Below are positions 18,260 through 29,478 of a DNA stretch of 64,000 nucleotides, piece by piece (the first letter of the stretch is position 1; each line of letters opens with the position of its first letter). The DNA is from Pseudomonas sp. PSB18 (GTDB taxonomy: Bacteria > Pseudomonadota > Gammaproteobacteria > Pseudomonadales > Pseudomonadaceae), in assembly GCF_014596565.1 (NCBI RefSeq), contig NZ_NOIN01000004.1, forward strand, positions 434,001-498,000. The letters are read 5' to 3'. The translations under genes were made by a program, and so were the position numbers. The notes under the pieces were generated by a model. That model worked only from the letters and a program-made list of their open reading frames with translations, had not been told where the DNA came from and searched no databases.

Positions 18260-18489
18260 CCCTGCGCAGCGTCATATTTCGTTCACCGAGTGTCTGGTAG
18301 GGCCGTGATCTATGACGGCCTTATCAGAAGCAGCCTACCGCCTCTTGGGCAGTACCTACAGCGCACCTGTAGGACCTCATGGAGAACGACGCAGAAAATG
18401 GAGACAGCCAGCAAGCATCACGAATAAGGTGCTCATCCAAGCGTCAGACGCCGGTAAACGTCCTACGCAACCTGTCCCTCCAGGCCATA

Positions 18490-18519
18490 TTGCAGCCCTC
18501 GAATAGAGCTCTCTATAGT
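18490..18519 (+). promoter_or_regulatory. Possible sigma70 promoter of the DUF6124-like gene
   Basis: TTGCAG at 18490-18495 and TATAGT at 18514-18519 are spaced by 18 bases. The -10 lies about 38 bases before the ATG at 18558. The -35 match is modest. The 298-base space before this gene shows no other clear feature. Confidence 0.35.
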
Positions 18520-18557
18520 CCACGGCGCGATTCAAAAGTCGTACCGAAGAGGCTCAA

Positions 18558-18824
18558 ATGCAAATACCCAACCCGCCCGTCGAGCAATACCAGCGGCTCA
18601 ACAGCACACCTGTGCTGGTCATCGACACCGAGGCCGATCTCCAGCACCTCTGCGACGCCGCCGCCCAACGAATCCAAGCCTCCAGCAACCTGCTGGAGAC
18701 CCTGCATTGCCTTTGCTTCGAGCATGCCGATGTAAAGGACATTCCCAGCATTGTCCATGCGCTTTATCTGTTGGTTCAGGACGGCAGCGAACTGCTGGAG
18801 GTGGTACGGCAGCGATTGCGCTAG
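18558..18824 (+). CDS. Small DUF6124/DUF3077-like hypothetical protein
   Basis: An 88-residue protein with AAGAGG six bases before its ATG. The pattern of an N-terminal Pro-rich segment (MQIPNPPVEQYQRLNST) and then an all-helical body (LCDAAAQRIQASSNLLETL, IVHALYLLVQDGSELLEVV) resembles the small DUF6124/DUF3077 proteins common in Pseudomonas. Their function is unknown. There is no signal peptide or membrane segment. The assignment rests on general resemblance only. Confidence 0.55.
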   Translation: MQIPNPPVEQYQRLNSTPVLVIDTEADLQHLCDAAAQRIQASSNLLETLHCLCFEHADVKDIPSIVHALYLLVQDGSELLEVVRQRLR

Positions 18825-18961
18825 GCACAAGGGCCTGCGGGATCGCCAGAGGGCCAAGTAGCAATATCCTGGCTGTTTCTCGCTTCCTGACAGATGGAAT
18901 AATTCCAGTCCTCAGCCAAAGCAGACGTGCGTGAGGGATGGACACGAATAGCCGCCCACAA

Positions 18962-18987
18962 AAAAACCGCCCCGAAGGGCGGTTTTT
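18962..18987. terminator. Bidirectional terminator, mainly for pckA
   Basis: CCGCCC at 18967-18972 and GGGCGG at 18977-18982 enclose a CGAA tetraloop, with AAAAAA before and TTTTT after. It can end transcription in both directions. It lies 19 bases past the pckA stop on the minus strand and beyond the small DUF6124-like gene on the plus strand. Confidence 0.88.
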
Positions 18988-19005
18988 CTATTCACGGACC
19001 AAATC

Positions 19006-20617
<1,612 letters not shown>

Positions 20618-20728
20618 CCGAAAAAAGTGGGCCGGATTATGCCAGAAAAGCCCAAAAAGAGTAGGGCCCTCCCGTCAGTACGGCGTAAATCCGGCGTTTG
20701 TCAGGAGATTTACCTGCACTGAACCGAT

Positions 20729-21631
20729 TCAGTGTCGAGTATCTGACGGTGCATCGACGCCCGCTCCGGCGAACAATTGAGCAACGTCCGCCCCATCGAA
20801 CAGGTAACGCTCATTGCAAAACTGACAATCGATCTCGATGGCGCCGCCATGTTCGATGACCAGTTGCTGCGCATCTTCCAGACCCAGACTGACCAGCGCA
20901 TTGCCGGATCGTTCACGAGAGCAACTGCATTGGAAGCGCAGCGGCAACTCGTCGAACAGCCGCACGGCTTCTTCATGATAGAGACGATGCAAGACCGTTT
21001 CGTTGTCCAGGCTCAGCAATTCATCGGCGCTCAAGGTGCTGGCCAGAGCGGTGATGTGCTGCCAGCTGGCATCCCGTTCTTCAGGATCTCGAATGCGGTC
21101 GACGGGCAACTGTTGCAGCAACAGGCCGCGGGCGCGCCGCCCGTCGGCATAGAGCCAGAATTTTGTATTGGTCTGCTGGGACATGACGAAGTAATTGGTG
21201 AAGCATTCGGCCAGGGACGCGCCGTCGAGATCGACAATGCCCTGATAGCGCTTGCCATGGGTCGGATCGACCGTCAGGGCCAGCACACCATCGGGCATCA
21301 GGTCGGTCAGCGTCGCTTCAGGGGCAATCTGATCGGCGTGATAGCGGGCCAGGCCTCGAATCTCGCGCTCGCTGGAGCATTCGATCATCAGCATCGGCAC
21401 CGGGCCTTCAGAGCGAGCCTGGAGGATCAGCAAGCCATCGAATTTCAACGTACCGATCAACAGCGACGCAGCCGCCATCAACTCACCGAGCAGTTGCGCG
21501 ACCGGCTCCGGATAGGGGTGCTTGGCAAGGACTTCGGCATAGCTACGCTCCAACGCCACCAGTTCGCCACGAGCGTCGATGTCATCAAAGATGAAACGTT
21601 GGGTGCAGTCGTTATCCGGTAAATCAGTCAT
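20729..21631 (-). CDS. hslO: Redox-regulated chaperone Hsp33
   Basis: HslO is a holdase switched on by oxidation: four zinc-binding cysteines near the C-terminus form disulfides under stress. They are visible as FQCSCSRE and [11 protein letters not shown] at about residues 235 and 265. The fold segments [22 protein letters not shown] and [14 protein letters not shown] are typical. The start at 21631 (MTDLPDND) is chosen because it matches the family start. Length is 300 residues. A small hairpin (20717-20734) overlaps the stop codon. Confidence 0.95.
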   Translation of the reverse strand: MTDLPDNDCTQRFIFDDIDARGELVALERSYAEVLAKHPYPEPVAQLLGELMAAASLLIGTLKFDGLLILQARSEGPVPMLMIECSSEREIRGLARYHADQIAPEATLTDLMPDGVLALTVDPTHGKRYQGIVDLDGASLAECFTNYFVMSQQTNTKFWLYADGRRARGLLLQQLPVDRIRDPEERDASWQHITALASTLSADELLSLDNETVLHRLYHEEAVRLFDELPLRFQCSCSRERSGNALVSLGLEDAQQLVIEHGGAIEIDCQFCNERYLFDGADVAQLFAGAGVDAPSDTRH

Positions 21632-21754
21632 AAGGGTGGGTATCTGAGGTGATGGCAAAGGATGCCGAACATTTTATGGGCATTCGGAGGAGGTTCCAAG
21701 CAAGGGAGGGATTGGGGCTGGACGGCCACACCGTTCGTGGCATCCAACACCTAC

Positions 21755-21850
21755 CTGTGGCGAGGGGATTTATCCCCGCTGGGGCGCGCAGCGGCCCTGT
21801 CTTTTTGGGGCCGCTACGCAGCCCAGCGGGGATAAATCCCCTCGCCACAG
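21755..21850. repeat. 96-bp near-perfect palindrome between hslO and hslR
   Basis: The arms begin CTGTGGCGAGGGGATTTATC on the left and end with its exact complement at 21831-21850. The match extends about 44 bases per arm with only about four mismatches, to a loop near 21801-21806. The outer half is the same GGGGATTTATCCCC type motif seen singly at 45067. It lies between hslR and hslO, both on the minus strand, and could end hslR transcription or stabilise its mRNA. Confidence 0.85.
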
Positions 21851-21890
21851 ATAGATCTCCCAGCCATCGCCGATTACGCCGGGAGCACTT

Positions 21891-22295
21891 TTATTCGCTG
21901 TTACTGCCACGAAACTTGAACAGATCCCGACGCTGTTTCTTGCTCGGTTTGCCGTCGGTACTGACGCCCAGGGCACCAGCCTTGCGCTGGGCAGCGGCGG
22001 CTTCGCGCCTGGCGACGCTGGCTTCGGTTTCACGATACAGGGTCTGCGCTTCAGGCGCCCCACGCCGCACAATCGACAACGCCTCGACCACTACGGTCTT
22101 TTCATCGAACCCGGCGCGAATGACATACTCGTCCCCGACGCGGGGCTCTTTGCCCGGCTTGCAACGTTCGCCCCGATGGTGGACCTTGCCGCTTTCGATG
22201 GCGGCCTTGGCGAGCGCACGTGTTTTATAGAATCGCGCCGCCCACAACCATTTATCGAGACGGACCTTGTCGTCCTCTTCCTGTTTTTGTGCCAC
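21891..22295 (-). CDS. hslR: Ribosome-associated heat shock protein Hsp15
   Basis: Hsp15 binds stalled 50S subunits that carry a nascent chain and helps recycle them. The N-terminal S4 RNA-binding domain is visible as VRLDKWLWAARFYKTRALAKAAIESG. The basic C-terminal tail KPSKKQRRDLFKFRG is also typical. The start is the GTG at 22295, with AGAGGA seven bases upstream. It gives 134 residues, close to E. coli Hsp15. The longer open frame up to 22352 has no ribosome site and no family match. Confidence 0.92.
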   Translation of the reverse strand: MAQKQEEDDKVRLDKWLWAARFYKTRALAKAAIESGKVHHRGERCKPGKEPRVGDEYVIRAGFDEKTVVVEALSIVRRGAPEAQTLYRETEASVARREAAAAQRKAGALGVSTDGKPSKKQRRDLFKFRGSNSE

Positions 22296-22536
22296 TGCAA
22301 TTCCTCTTTCTGCCAATAGCCAGAACTGTACTACCGTTTTTGTCGGGCGCACGAATCCACGCCGACAGATAGAATGCCGACCGAACCAGCCTCATCGGCA
22401 AATCTTGCACTGAAGTCGAGCGCACGAATCAGCCACACAGGCCACTGGATAACTGTCGCCATTTTGTGATTATTCTGTACCCATGCCGCGACTCGCGGGC
22501 TCCCTGATCCGAAGTACCGATCACAGGTTGTTTTTA

Positions 22537-23019
22537 TTGAAGACTTTTGACCATTTGACCGTTGTCGGTCTGCGCGAGTGGGTGGCGCTCCCGGATCTGG
22601 GAGTCGCGGGTCTACGGGCAAAAATAGATACCGGCGCCAGTACCTCCAGCCTGCACGCCACCGACATCGAGCCATTCGAGCGTGACGGTGAAAAATGGGT
22701 ACGCTTCACTGCGCACCTGGGCACGGTGGTACAACTGCGTCATCGCCGCTGCGAAGCCCCGCTGGTGGCGCGCAAGACGATCAAAAGCTCCAACGGTCAT
22801 GCCCAGGTCCGCTACGTGATCAGCACCACGCTCGCGCTCGGGGATCGGATCTGGCGGGTCGAGTTCACCCTGGCTTGCCGCAAGTCCATGCGCTATCGCC
22901 TGCTGTTGGGTTCCAAGGCCTTGATCGACGGCCAGTTGGTGGTCAATCCAGGCATCAAATACGTCCAGGACAAGCCGGCATTCCCGGTGTCCACTACCTC
23001 TGCCACAGGTGTTGCATGA
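22537..23019 (+). CDS. rimB: RimB-type retropepsin-like protease
   Basis: A small protein of the RimB family, often annotated as ATP-dependent zinc protease, with the aspartic-protease motif [14 protein letters not shown]. In P. fluorescens such a protein is encoded beside rimK, and I recall it being described as trimming the glutamate tails that RimK adds to ribosomal protein S6. The start is uncertain. TTG at 22537 gives [15 protein letters not shown], as in homologues. The ATG at 22483 would add 18 residues but has no ribosome site. The stop overlaps rimK by four bases. Confidence 0.82.
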   Translation: MKTFDHLTVVGLREWVALPDLGVAGLRAKIDTGASTSSLHATDIEPFERDGEKWVRFTAHLGTVVQLRHRRCEAPLVARKTIKSSNGHAQVRYVISTTLALGDRIWRVEFTLACRKSMRYRLLLGSKALIDGQLVVNPGIKYVQDKPAFPVSTTSATGVA

Positions 23020-23921
23020 AGATCGCTGTGCTGTCGCGTAATCCGCGTCTGTATTCCACTCGTCGCCTGGTTGAGGCCGGGACTGAGCGTGGCCATGAAA
23101 TGGTGGTGATCGACACCCTGCGCGCCTATATGAACATCGCCAGCCACAAGCCGCAGATCCACTATCGGGGCCAGCCACTGGAAGGATTCGATGCGGTGAT
23201 CCCGCGCATCGGTGCATCCGTGACCTTCTATGGCTGCGCCGTGTTGCGCCAGTTCGAAATGATGGGGGTATTCCCTCTCAACGAATCCGTGGCGATCGCC
23301 CGCTCCCGGGACAAGCTGCGTTCGCTGCAGCTGCTGTCGCGGCGCGGTATCGGCCTGCCGGTCACCGGTTTTGCCCATTCACCCGACGACATTCCCGACC
23401 TGATCGCGATGGTCAATGGCGCACCGCTGGTCATCAAGGTGCTGGAAGGCACTCAGGGTATCGGCGTGGTCCTGTGCGAAACCGCGACAGCGGCAGAATC
23501 GGTGATCGAAGCATTCATGGGCCTCAAGCAGAACATCATGGTCCAGGAATACATCAAGGAAGCTGGCGGCGCGGACATCCGTTGCTTCGTGGTCGGCGAC
23601 AAGGTCATCGCATCGATGAAGCGTCAGGCCCGGCCTGGGGAGTTTCGCTCCAACCTCCATCGCGGCGGCAGCGCCAGCCTGATCAAGATCACGCCGGAAG
23701 AACGCATGACCGCCCTGCGCGCCGCAAAAGTCATGGGCCTGGCCGTGGCAGGTGTCGACATTCTGCGCTCCAATCACGGCCCTCTGGTGATGGAGGTCAA
23801 CTCCTCGCCCGGCTTGGAAGGCATCGAGACCACCACGAGCAAGAACGTGGCAGGAATCATCATCGAGCATCTGGAAAAGAATGGCGGGCCGAACATGACC
23901 CGGACCAAGGGCAAGGGTTAA
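23016..23921 (+). CDS. rimK: Ribosomal protein S6 glutamate ligase RimK
   Basis: RimK adds glutamate residues to the C-terminus of ribosomal protein S6, altering translation output. It is an ATP-grasp ligase with [18 protein letters not shown] at the N-terminus, the nucleotide lysines in [15 protein letters not shown] and [19 protein letters not shown], and the metal-binding [13 protein letters not shown]. Length is 301 residues. The ATG at 23016 overlaps the rimB stop, so the two are co-expressed. The third component described for the P. fluorescens system, rimA, is not recognisable here. Confidence 0.94.
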   Translation: MKIAVLSRNPRLYSTRRLVEAGTERGHEMVVIDTLRAYMNIASHKPQIHYRGQPLEGFDAVIPRIGASVTFYGCAVLRQFEMMGVFPLNESVAIARSRDKLRSLQLLSRRGIGLPVTGFAHSPDDIPDLIAMVNGAPLVIKVLEGTQGIGVVLCETATAAESVIEAFMGLKQNIMVQEYIKEAGGADIRCFVVGDKVIASMKRQARPGEFRSNLHRGGSASLIKITPEERMTALRAAKVMGLAVAGVDILRSNHGPLVMEVNSSPGLEGIETTTSKNVAGIIIEHLEKNGGPNMTRTKGKG

Positions 23922-23931
23922 CACAGCCCCC

Positions 23932-23970
23932 TTGTGGGAGCGAGCCTTTGTGGGAGCTGAGCTTGCACAA
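23932..23970. repeat. Decayed REP fragments between rimK and envZ
   Basis: CTTGTGGGAGCGAGCC followed by TTGTGGGAGCTGAGCTTGCAC are two partial copies of the local REP unit in the 54-base gap between convergent rimK and envZ. Confidence 0.6.
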
Positions 23971-23975
23971 GTTTG

Positions 23976-25289
23976 CTATACCGCATCCCTGGGCAACATC
24001 AACCCCAACGGCAACCGCACCCGCGCTTCCAATCCGCCACCGACACGGTTGCGCAGCTCGACGTTGCCACCGTGCATCGAGGCAATGCGCTTGACGATCG
24101 CCAGGCCCAACCCCGTGCCCTTTCCGCCCCGGGCACGGTCGCCACGGGTGAAGGGGTTGAAAATGGCTTCCAGCTCCGACGGATCGATGCCGGCGCCACG
24201 GTCCATGACGCTCAGCACCACATAAGGCGCGTTGGTGTCGCCAGAGACGTAGGCCGCTACCTCGACCCCGGCGCCGGCATGGTTCAAGGCATTGCCGATC
24301 AGGTTGTTCAGCAACCGCTTCATCGACACCCGACGCAACGGAAACGGCTGGATCGGCTCCAGCTGCAGGTGCACTTTTTCGTCGCCCTGGTTATAGGGGG
24401 CGACCACTTCCCGCACCAACTCGCTAAGGTCCACTTCCTCCACCGACTCGTCCCGTCCGTCGCGGATGAACGCCAGGAACTGGTCGAGAATGGCATCCAT
24501 GTCCTCGATGTCACGGACCATTTCATGGGTCAGGTCGGTGCGTTCGCCCATCAGTTCAAGCGAAAGCCGCAACCGGGTCAGCGGTGTGCGCAGGTCGTGG
24601 GAGACTCCGGCGAGCATCAGCTCACGCTCGCGTCCGGCCTGCTCGACGTCTTCGGCCATCTGGTTGAAGGCTCGGTACACTTCGGTCATTTCACTGGGCG
24701 TATCGCTGATGGGCAGCCGCACGCTGCGCCCCTGGCCCAACTGACGGGCCGCGTAGACCAGGCGTTTCAACGGTTGGTTGAGCTGGCTGACGAAGATCCA
24801 GGCCGACGCCGTAGACAGCAGGCCGATGGCGAGGAACCAGCCCAGTACGTTCCAGATTTTCTGGCCTCGCAGGGGATGCGGGTACAACGGCACCTTCAGC
24901 CAGCCGTCCCCCAGGCTTGGGGCACGCACCCACAACGCCGGGGGCGAGTGCATGCGCAGGCGCACCTCGGTATCGGCGCCCAGTTCGGCCTGCATCTGCC
25001 GTTGATAGATCTCGCTGTAGGGCCAGTGCTGTTCGCCTTCCGGTACACCGGCACCGACGACCCGGATCAGCGTCGCCGCCTCGGCGATCTTCGCCCGATT
25101 GGTTTCATCGGCCGCCCAATAGGCCCGCAGGGTCAAGGCAACGCCGTGACTGTACTGGCGGTCCACCAGGACGTCTTCATTCATCAGCAGGTAGACCAAC
25201 GTCAATGCCTTGGAAAAGAGCACGACGATCAGCACCAGCCAGAGGGTGCGGGAGAAGAAACTCTGGGGGAACCAAACCGGGGTTTTCAT
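23976..25289 (-). CDS. envZ: Osmosensor histidine kinase EnvZ (AmgS in P. aeruginosa)
   Basis: An inner-membrane sensor kinase partnered with OmpR. There are membrane segments at about residues 15-36 and 149-168 around a periplasmic region, then a HAMP linker. The H box LAGVSHDLRTPLTRLRL contains His231, and ATPase boxes NLIGNALNHA, DRGAGID and GKGTGLGL follow. Length is 437 residues. In P. aeruginosa the orthologous pair AmgSR governs envelope stress and aminoglycoside tolerance rather than classical osmoporin control. It lies downstream of ompR on the minus strand after 113 bases. Confidence 0.92.
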   Translation of the reverse strand: MKTPVWFPQSFFSRTLWLVLIVVLFSKALTLVYLLMNEDVLVDRQYSHGVALTLRAYWAADETNRAKIAEAATLIRVVGAGVPEGEQHWPYSEIYQRQMQAELGADTEVRLRMHSPPALWVRAPSLGDGWLKVPLYPHPLRGQKIWNVLGWFLAIGLLSTASAWIFVSQLNQPLKRLVYAARQLGQGRSVRLPISDTPSEMTEVYRAFNQMAEDVEQAGRERELMLAGVSHDLRTPLTRLRLSLELMGERTDLTHEMVRDIEDMDAILDQFLAFIRDGRDESVEEVDLSELVREVVAPYNQGDEKVHLQLEPIQPFPLRRVSMKRLLNNLIGNALNHAGAGVEVAAYVSGDTNAPYVVLSVMDRGAGIDPSELEAIFNPFTRGDRARGGKGTGLGLAIVKRIASMHGGNVELRNRVGGGLEARVRLPLGLMLPRDAV

Positions 25290-25306
25290 GGATAACCGCT
25301 ACACAC

Positions 25307-25394
25307 TTGCAGGAGCGAGCGATGCTCGCATACTGACGGACCGCGAGTCGCCTGGAAGAAGAAATTCAACCTGCCAGGCCACCCGCTCCTACAA
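25307..25394. repeat. Degenerate REP-like sequence between ompR and envZ
   Basis: TTGCAGGAGCGAGCGATGCTCGCA at 25307-25330 and CGCTCCTACAA at 25384-25394 are diverged inverted copies of a REP-like unit. They occupy the unusually wide gap inside the ompR-envZ operon and could alter the ratio of the two proteins. Confidence 0.5.
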
Positions 25395-25402
25395 ATCGCC
25401 GA

Positions 25403-26143
25403 TCACTTGCTGGCGGCACCATCCGGCACGAATACATAGCCCACGCCCCAGACGGTCTGGATATAGCGAGGTTTGGAAGGATCCGGCTCGATCATCCGGC
25501 GCAGACGGGAAATCTGTACGTCGATGGAACGCTCCAGCGCATCCCACTCGCGACCACGGGCCAGGTTCATCAGTTTGTCCCGGGTCAGCGGCTGACGGGC
25601 GTTCATCACCAGGGCCTTGAGCACGGCGAACTCGCCGGTGGTCAGCATGTGAATTTCATCACCACGCTTGAGCTCACGGGTGGCCAGGGACAGCTCGTAG
25701 TCGCCGAAGGTCACGCTTTCGTCTTCGCTGCCCGGGGCACCCGGCACCGGGGCCGACTGACGACGCAGGACCGCCTTGACCCGGGCCATGAGCTCGTCGG
25801 GATTGAATGGCTTGGCCAGGTAATCGTCGGCGCCCAGTTCCAGTCCCTTGATACGGCTCAGCTCGTCGCCCTTGGCAGTGAGCATGATGATCGGGATCTG
25901 GTTGTTCGCGCCGCGCAGGCGGCGGCAGGCCGTCAAGCCATCCTCGCCAGGCAGCATCAGGTCGAGGACCACCAGGTTGAAGACTTCACGGGCCAGCAGC
26001 CGATCCATCTGTTCGGTATTGGGTACGGTGCGGGCCCGGTAGCCCTTGCTGACGAAAAAGCGCTCCAGCAGGCTGCTCAGCCCCGGGTCGTCGTCAACGA
26101 TAAGAATTTTTTCGCCTTCAGCAGTTTGTGCAGTGCTGCTCAT
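25403..26143 (-). CDS. ompR: Response regulator OmpR (AmgR in P. aeruginosa)
   Basis: A 246-residue winged-helix response regulator. The receiver domain has the acidic pocket ILIVDDDP and the phosphorylation site Asp61 in VVLDLMLPGEDG. The C-terminal DNA-binding domain ends REWDALERSIDVQISRLRRMIE and YIQTVWGVGYVF. GGAGC lies before the ATG. It is first in the ompR-envZ operon and divergent from tex across 358 bases. It controls envelope genes and, in P. aeruginosa, the aminoglycoside stress response. Confidence 0.94.
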   Translation of the reverse strand: MSSTAQTAEGEKILIVDDDPGLSSLLERFFVSKGYRARTVPNTEQMDRLLAREVFNLVVLDLMLPGEDGLTACRRLRGANNQIPIIMLTAKGDELSRIKGLELGADDYLAKPFNPDELMARVKAVLRRQSAPVPGAPGSEDESVTFGDYELSLATRELKRGDEIHMLTTGEFAVLKALVMNARQPLTRDKLMNLARGREWDALERSIDVQISRLRRMIEPDPSKPRYIQTVWGVGYVFVPDGAASK

Positions 26144-26501
26144 AGGAAGCTCCTTTGATCTCGGCGCGCATTATGGCCTAGCTGCCGTTATACGCACCGT
26201 GTGCATTGTTAGCAGATTTTTCCTCCATCTCCACCAATACGGGTATCGGACCTACAGACCATGACCCCCCCGAAGGACAGAACGCTGGTTATAATGCGCG
26301 GCCTTTTGTGCCTTGGGATGTCGAATCGTTACCCTCGACGGGCCTTTTTCCCTTTGGCCAGGCAGCACTTTTTGAATTTCGCGGGTCAACAGGCAGCCTC
26401 TTTTGACCCAGGCAGCGGCCCACGCCAGGCCGCTCAACCAGTCTCGCTGAGCCCTGTTCCTGCGCCGGCGAGCCTGATTTCATAATTTGTCAGGTGGTTT
26501 T
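26144..26501. promoter_or_regulatory. Divergent ompR/tex promoter region
   Basis: This 358-base space between divergent ompR and tex has no coding signal. TATAAT at 26290-26295, in the sequence CTGGTTATAATGCG, is a good -10 box for tex, though a convincing -35 is not visible at the normal spacing. The tex leader would then be about 200 bases long, with no obvious riboswitch structure. Confidence 0.4.
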
Positions 26502-28826
26502 ATGGACAGCATCAACAGCCGCATCGCCGAGGAACTCGGCGTACGCCCGCAACAGGTCGAAGCGGCCGTCGCGCTACTCGATGAAGGCTCCACAGTGCCT
26601 TTTATCGCCCGTTACCGGAAAGAAGTGACCGGCAGCCTCGATGACACCCAATTGCGTCATCTGGAAGAGCGCCTGCGCTACCTGCGTGAACTCGACGAAC
26701 GGCGTATCAGCATCCTGGCCAGCATCCAGGAACAGGGCAAGCTGACCCCGGCACTCGAACGCGACATCAAGCTGGCGGACACCAAGACCCGCCTCGAAGA
26801 CTTGTACCTGCCCTACAAGCAGAAGCGTCGCACCAAGGGCCAGATCGCCCTGGAAGCCGGGCTTGGCGAGCTGGCCGACGGGCTGTTCAACGACCCGACC
26901 CTGGCGCCAGAAGCCGAAGCCGCGCGTTTCGTCGATGCCGAAAAGGGCGTGGCGGACGTGAAAGCGGCGCTGGAAGGCGCCAAGTACATCCTTATGGAAC
27001 GCTTCGCCGAAGACGCCAACCTGCTGGAAAAGCTGCGCAACTTCCTTAAACAGGAAGCCATCCTCAGTGCCCGCGTGATTGCAGGCAAGGAAGAGGAAGG
27101 GGCGAAATTCCGCGATTACTTCGAACACGACGAACCGCTCAAGAGCGTGCCGTCCCACCGCGCCCTGGCGATTTTCCGTGGCCGCAACGAGGGCATCCTC
27201 AGCTCCGCGCTGAAGGTCGGCGATGAGTTGCCCGGCACCATGCACCCCTGCGAAGGCATGATCGGCCAGCAGTTCGGCATCCAGAACCAGAACCGCGCCG
27301 CCGACAAATGGTTGGCAGAGGTGGTGCGCTGGACCTGGAAGGTCAAGCTCTACACCCACCTGGAAACCGACCTGCTGGGCGAACTGCGGGACAACGCCGA
27401 GACCGAGGCAATCAACGTCTTCGCCCATAACCTGCACGACCTGCTGCTGGCGGCACCGGCCGGCCCACGCGCCACATTGGGCCTGGACCCGGGCCTGCGT
27501 ACCGGTTGCAAGGTGGCGGTGGTGGACTCCACCGGCAAGCTGCTGGACCACGCGACGGTCTATCCCCACGTCCCGCACAACAAATGGGACCAGACCCTCG
27601 CAGTGCTCGCGGCCCTGTGCGCCAAGCATTCGGTGGACCTGATCGCCATCGGCAACGGCACCGCCAGCCGTGAAACGGACAAACTGGCCGCCGAGCTGAT
27701 CAAGAAATACCCGGCCATGAAGATGACCAAGGTCATGGTTTCCGAGGCTGGTGCTTCTGTTTATTCGGCCTCGGAACTGGCGTCCAAGGAGTTCCCGGAC
27801 CTGGACGTGTCGATCCGTGGCGCGGTGTCGATTGCCCGTCGCCTGCAGGATCCGCTGGCGGAGCTGGTGAAGATCGACCCGAAATCCATTGGTGTCGGCC
27901 AGTACCAGCACGATGTGTCCCAGTTGAAACTGGCCCGCGGCCTGGACGCCGTGGTGGAAGACTGCGTAAACGCCGTGGGTGTGGACGTGAACACCGCTTC
28001 GGTGGCGCTGCTGGCGCGCATCTCTGGCCTCAACGCTACGCTGGCGCAGAACATCGTCACCCACCGCGATGAGCACGGCGCCTTCAAGACCCGCGCCGCG
28101 TTGAAGAAAGTCCCGCGCCTGGGGGAAAAGACCTTCGAACAGGCCGCCGGCTTCCTGCGCGTCATGAACGGCGACAACCCATTGGATTCGTCGGCGGTCC
28201 ACCCTGAAGCCTACCCGCTGGTGCAACGCATCGCCGCCCAGACCGATCGCGACATCCGCTCACTGATCGGTGACGCTTCGTTCCTCAAGCGCCTGGATCC
28301 GAAGAAATTCACCGACGAAACCTTCGGTCTGCCCACCGTCACCGACATTCTGCAGGAGCTGGAGAAACCGGGCCGTGACCCGCGCCCCGAGTTCAAGACC
28401 GCCGAATTCCAGGAAGGCGTCGAAGACCTCAAGGATCTGCAACCCGGCATGATTCTCGAGGGTGTGGTGACCAACGTCACCAATTTCGGGGCGTTCGTCG
28501 ACATCGGCGTGCATCAGGACGGTCTGGTGCACATTTCGGCCTTGTCGGAGAAATTCATCAAGGATCCGCGCGAAGCCGTGAAGGCCGGTGATGTGGTGAA
28601 GGTGAAGGTCATGGAAGTCGACATTCCGCGCAAACGCGTCGGCTTGTCGATGCGCATGAGCGACACGCCCGGCGAGAAAGTCGACGGTGCCCGCGGCCCT
28701 CGCCCAGGCTCAGCGCCGCGTCAGTCACAGAACACCGCGCCGCGCAAGGAAACCGCCACGGCGGCCCCGGCCAACAATGCCATGGCCTCGCTGTTCGCCA
28801 ACGCCAAGCAGTTGAAGAAACGCTGA
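26502..28826 (+). CDS. tex: Transcription accessory protein Tex
   Basis: Tex is a conserved nucleic-acid-binding protein related to eukaryotic Spt6, with roles in transcription and stress or toxin expression. It has the N-terminal Tex domain ([26 protein letters not shown]), a YqgF-like domain ([18 protein letters not shown]) and helix-hairpin-helix repeats. A C-terminal S1 domain sits at about residues 648-720 ([20 protein letters not shown]), then a basic tail. The start at 26502 is preferred because AGGTGG is five bases upstream. Length is 774 residues. Confidence 0.95.
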   Translation: MDSINSRIAEELGVRPQQVEAAVALLDEGSTVPFIARYRKEVTGSLDDTQLRHLEERLRYLRELDERRISILASIQEQGKLTPALERDIKLADTKTRLEDLYLPYKQKRRTKGQIALEAGLGELADGLFNDPTLAPEAEAARFVDAEKGVADVKAALEGAKYILMERFAEDANLLEKLRNFLKQEAILSARVIAGKEEEGAKFRDYFEHDEPLKSVPSHRALAIFRGRNEGILSSALKVGDELPGTMHPCEGMIGQQFGIQNQNRAADKWLAEVVRWTWKVKLYTHLETDLLGELRDNAETEAINVFAHNLHDLLLAAPAGPRATLGLDPGLRTGCKVAVVDSTGKLLDHATVYPHVPHNKWDQTLAVLAALCAKHSVDLIAIGNGTASRETDKLAAELIKKYPAMKMTKVMVSEAGASVYSASELASKEFPDLDVSIRGAVSIARRLQDPLAELVKIDPKSIGVGQYQHDVSQLKLARGLDAVVEDCVNAVGVDVNTASVALLARISGLNATLAQNIVTHRDEHGAFKTRAALKKVPRLGEKTFEQAAGFLRVMNGDNPLDSSAVHPEAYPLVQRIAAQTDRDIRSLIGDASFLKRLDPKKFTDETFGLPTVTDILQELEKPGRDPRPEFKTAEFQEGVEDLKDLQPGMILEGVVTNVTNFGAFVDIGVHQDGLVHISALSEKFIKDPREAVKAGDVVKVKVMEVDIPRKRVGLSMRMSDTPGEKVDGARGPRPGSAPRQSQNTAPRKETATAAPANNAMASLFANAKQLKKR

Positions 28827-29209
28827 TGGACACGCCGGCCGAGTTGGTGGAAAGCGCCTTCTTCAAGCTGCTCGGCTGCCGCCTGCACAGCCTGGGGGAC
28901 GGGGTGGCGCAAGTTGCCCTGGCCCTGGAGCCGCCGTTGCGCAATCGTGGCGGCAAGCTGCACGGCGGCGCACTGTTCAGCCTGGTGGACATCGCCATGG
29001 GCCTGGCTTGCTCCAGTGTCCATGGCTTTGATCAACAGAGCGCAACCATCGAATGCAAGATCAACTACATTCGCGCCGTGTCCGACGGCGAGGTGCTGTG
29101 CACGGCCCGGGTCATCCACCCGGGGCGACGTACGCTGGTGGTCGAGGCCGAAGTGACCCAGGGCGACAAGCTGGTCGCAAAAGCACAAGGCACCTTCGCT
29201 GTCCTATAG
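28826..29209 (+). CDS. PaaI-family hot-dog thioesterase
   Basis: A 127-residue acyl-CoA thioesterase with the PaaI motif NRGGKLHGGALFSLVDIAMGLAC, including the active-site Asp in LVDIA. The ATG overlaps the tex stop by one base (TGATG), so it is co-transcribed and probably coupled to tex. The biological acyl-CoA cannot be seen from context. A REP doublet separates it from gshA. Confidence 0.88.
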   Translation: MDTPAELVESAFFKLLGCRLHSLGDGVAQVALALEPPLRNRGGKLHGGALFSLVDIAMGLACSSVHGFDQQSATIECKINYIRAVSDGEVLCTARVIHPGRRTLVVEAEVTQGDKLVAKAQGTFAVL

Positions 29210-29265
29210 CTCCCTGTCATCGATTTGAGTTAATTTCGGCGCAACAGAAACAGCGTCGCAACTCC

Positions 29266-29355
29266 CTGTGGGAGCGAGCCCGCTCGCGATAACGGTGTGT
29301 CAGTCGCATCAACGCAGCTGATTCACCGCAATCGCGAGCACGCTCGCTCCCACAG
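29266..29355. repeat. REP doublet upstream of gshA
   Basis: CTGTGGGAGCGAGCCCGCTCGCGAT at 29266-29290 and its inverted partner ATCGCGAGCACGCTCGCTCCCACAG at 29331-29355, with about 40 bases between them. It probably marks the end of the tex-thioesterase transcript. Confidence 0.9.
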
Positions 29356-29478
29356 GAGACTGCGATGATCCGTTCTTGGCCGTACAAAACCAGGCGATAA
29401 CGCCAGTTTCAACTTCACCCTTGTAGAGCGCCTTGCCCACCCCCATATTGGGGCGACTGACGCGTGAAGGAATTCAAC

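Noticed and set aside
26574..28226. A 550-codon minus-strand frame
   Set aside because: It is antisense to tex and shows no domain or ribosome site. The tex protein is fully recognisable on the other strand.
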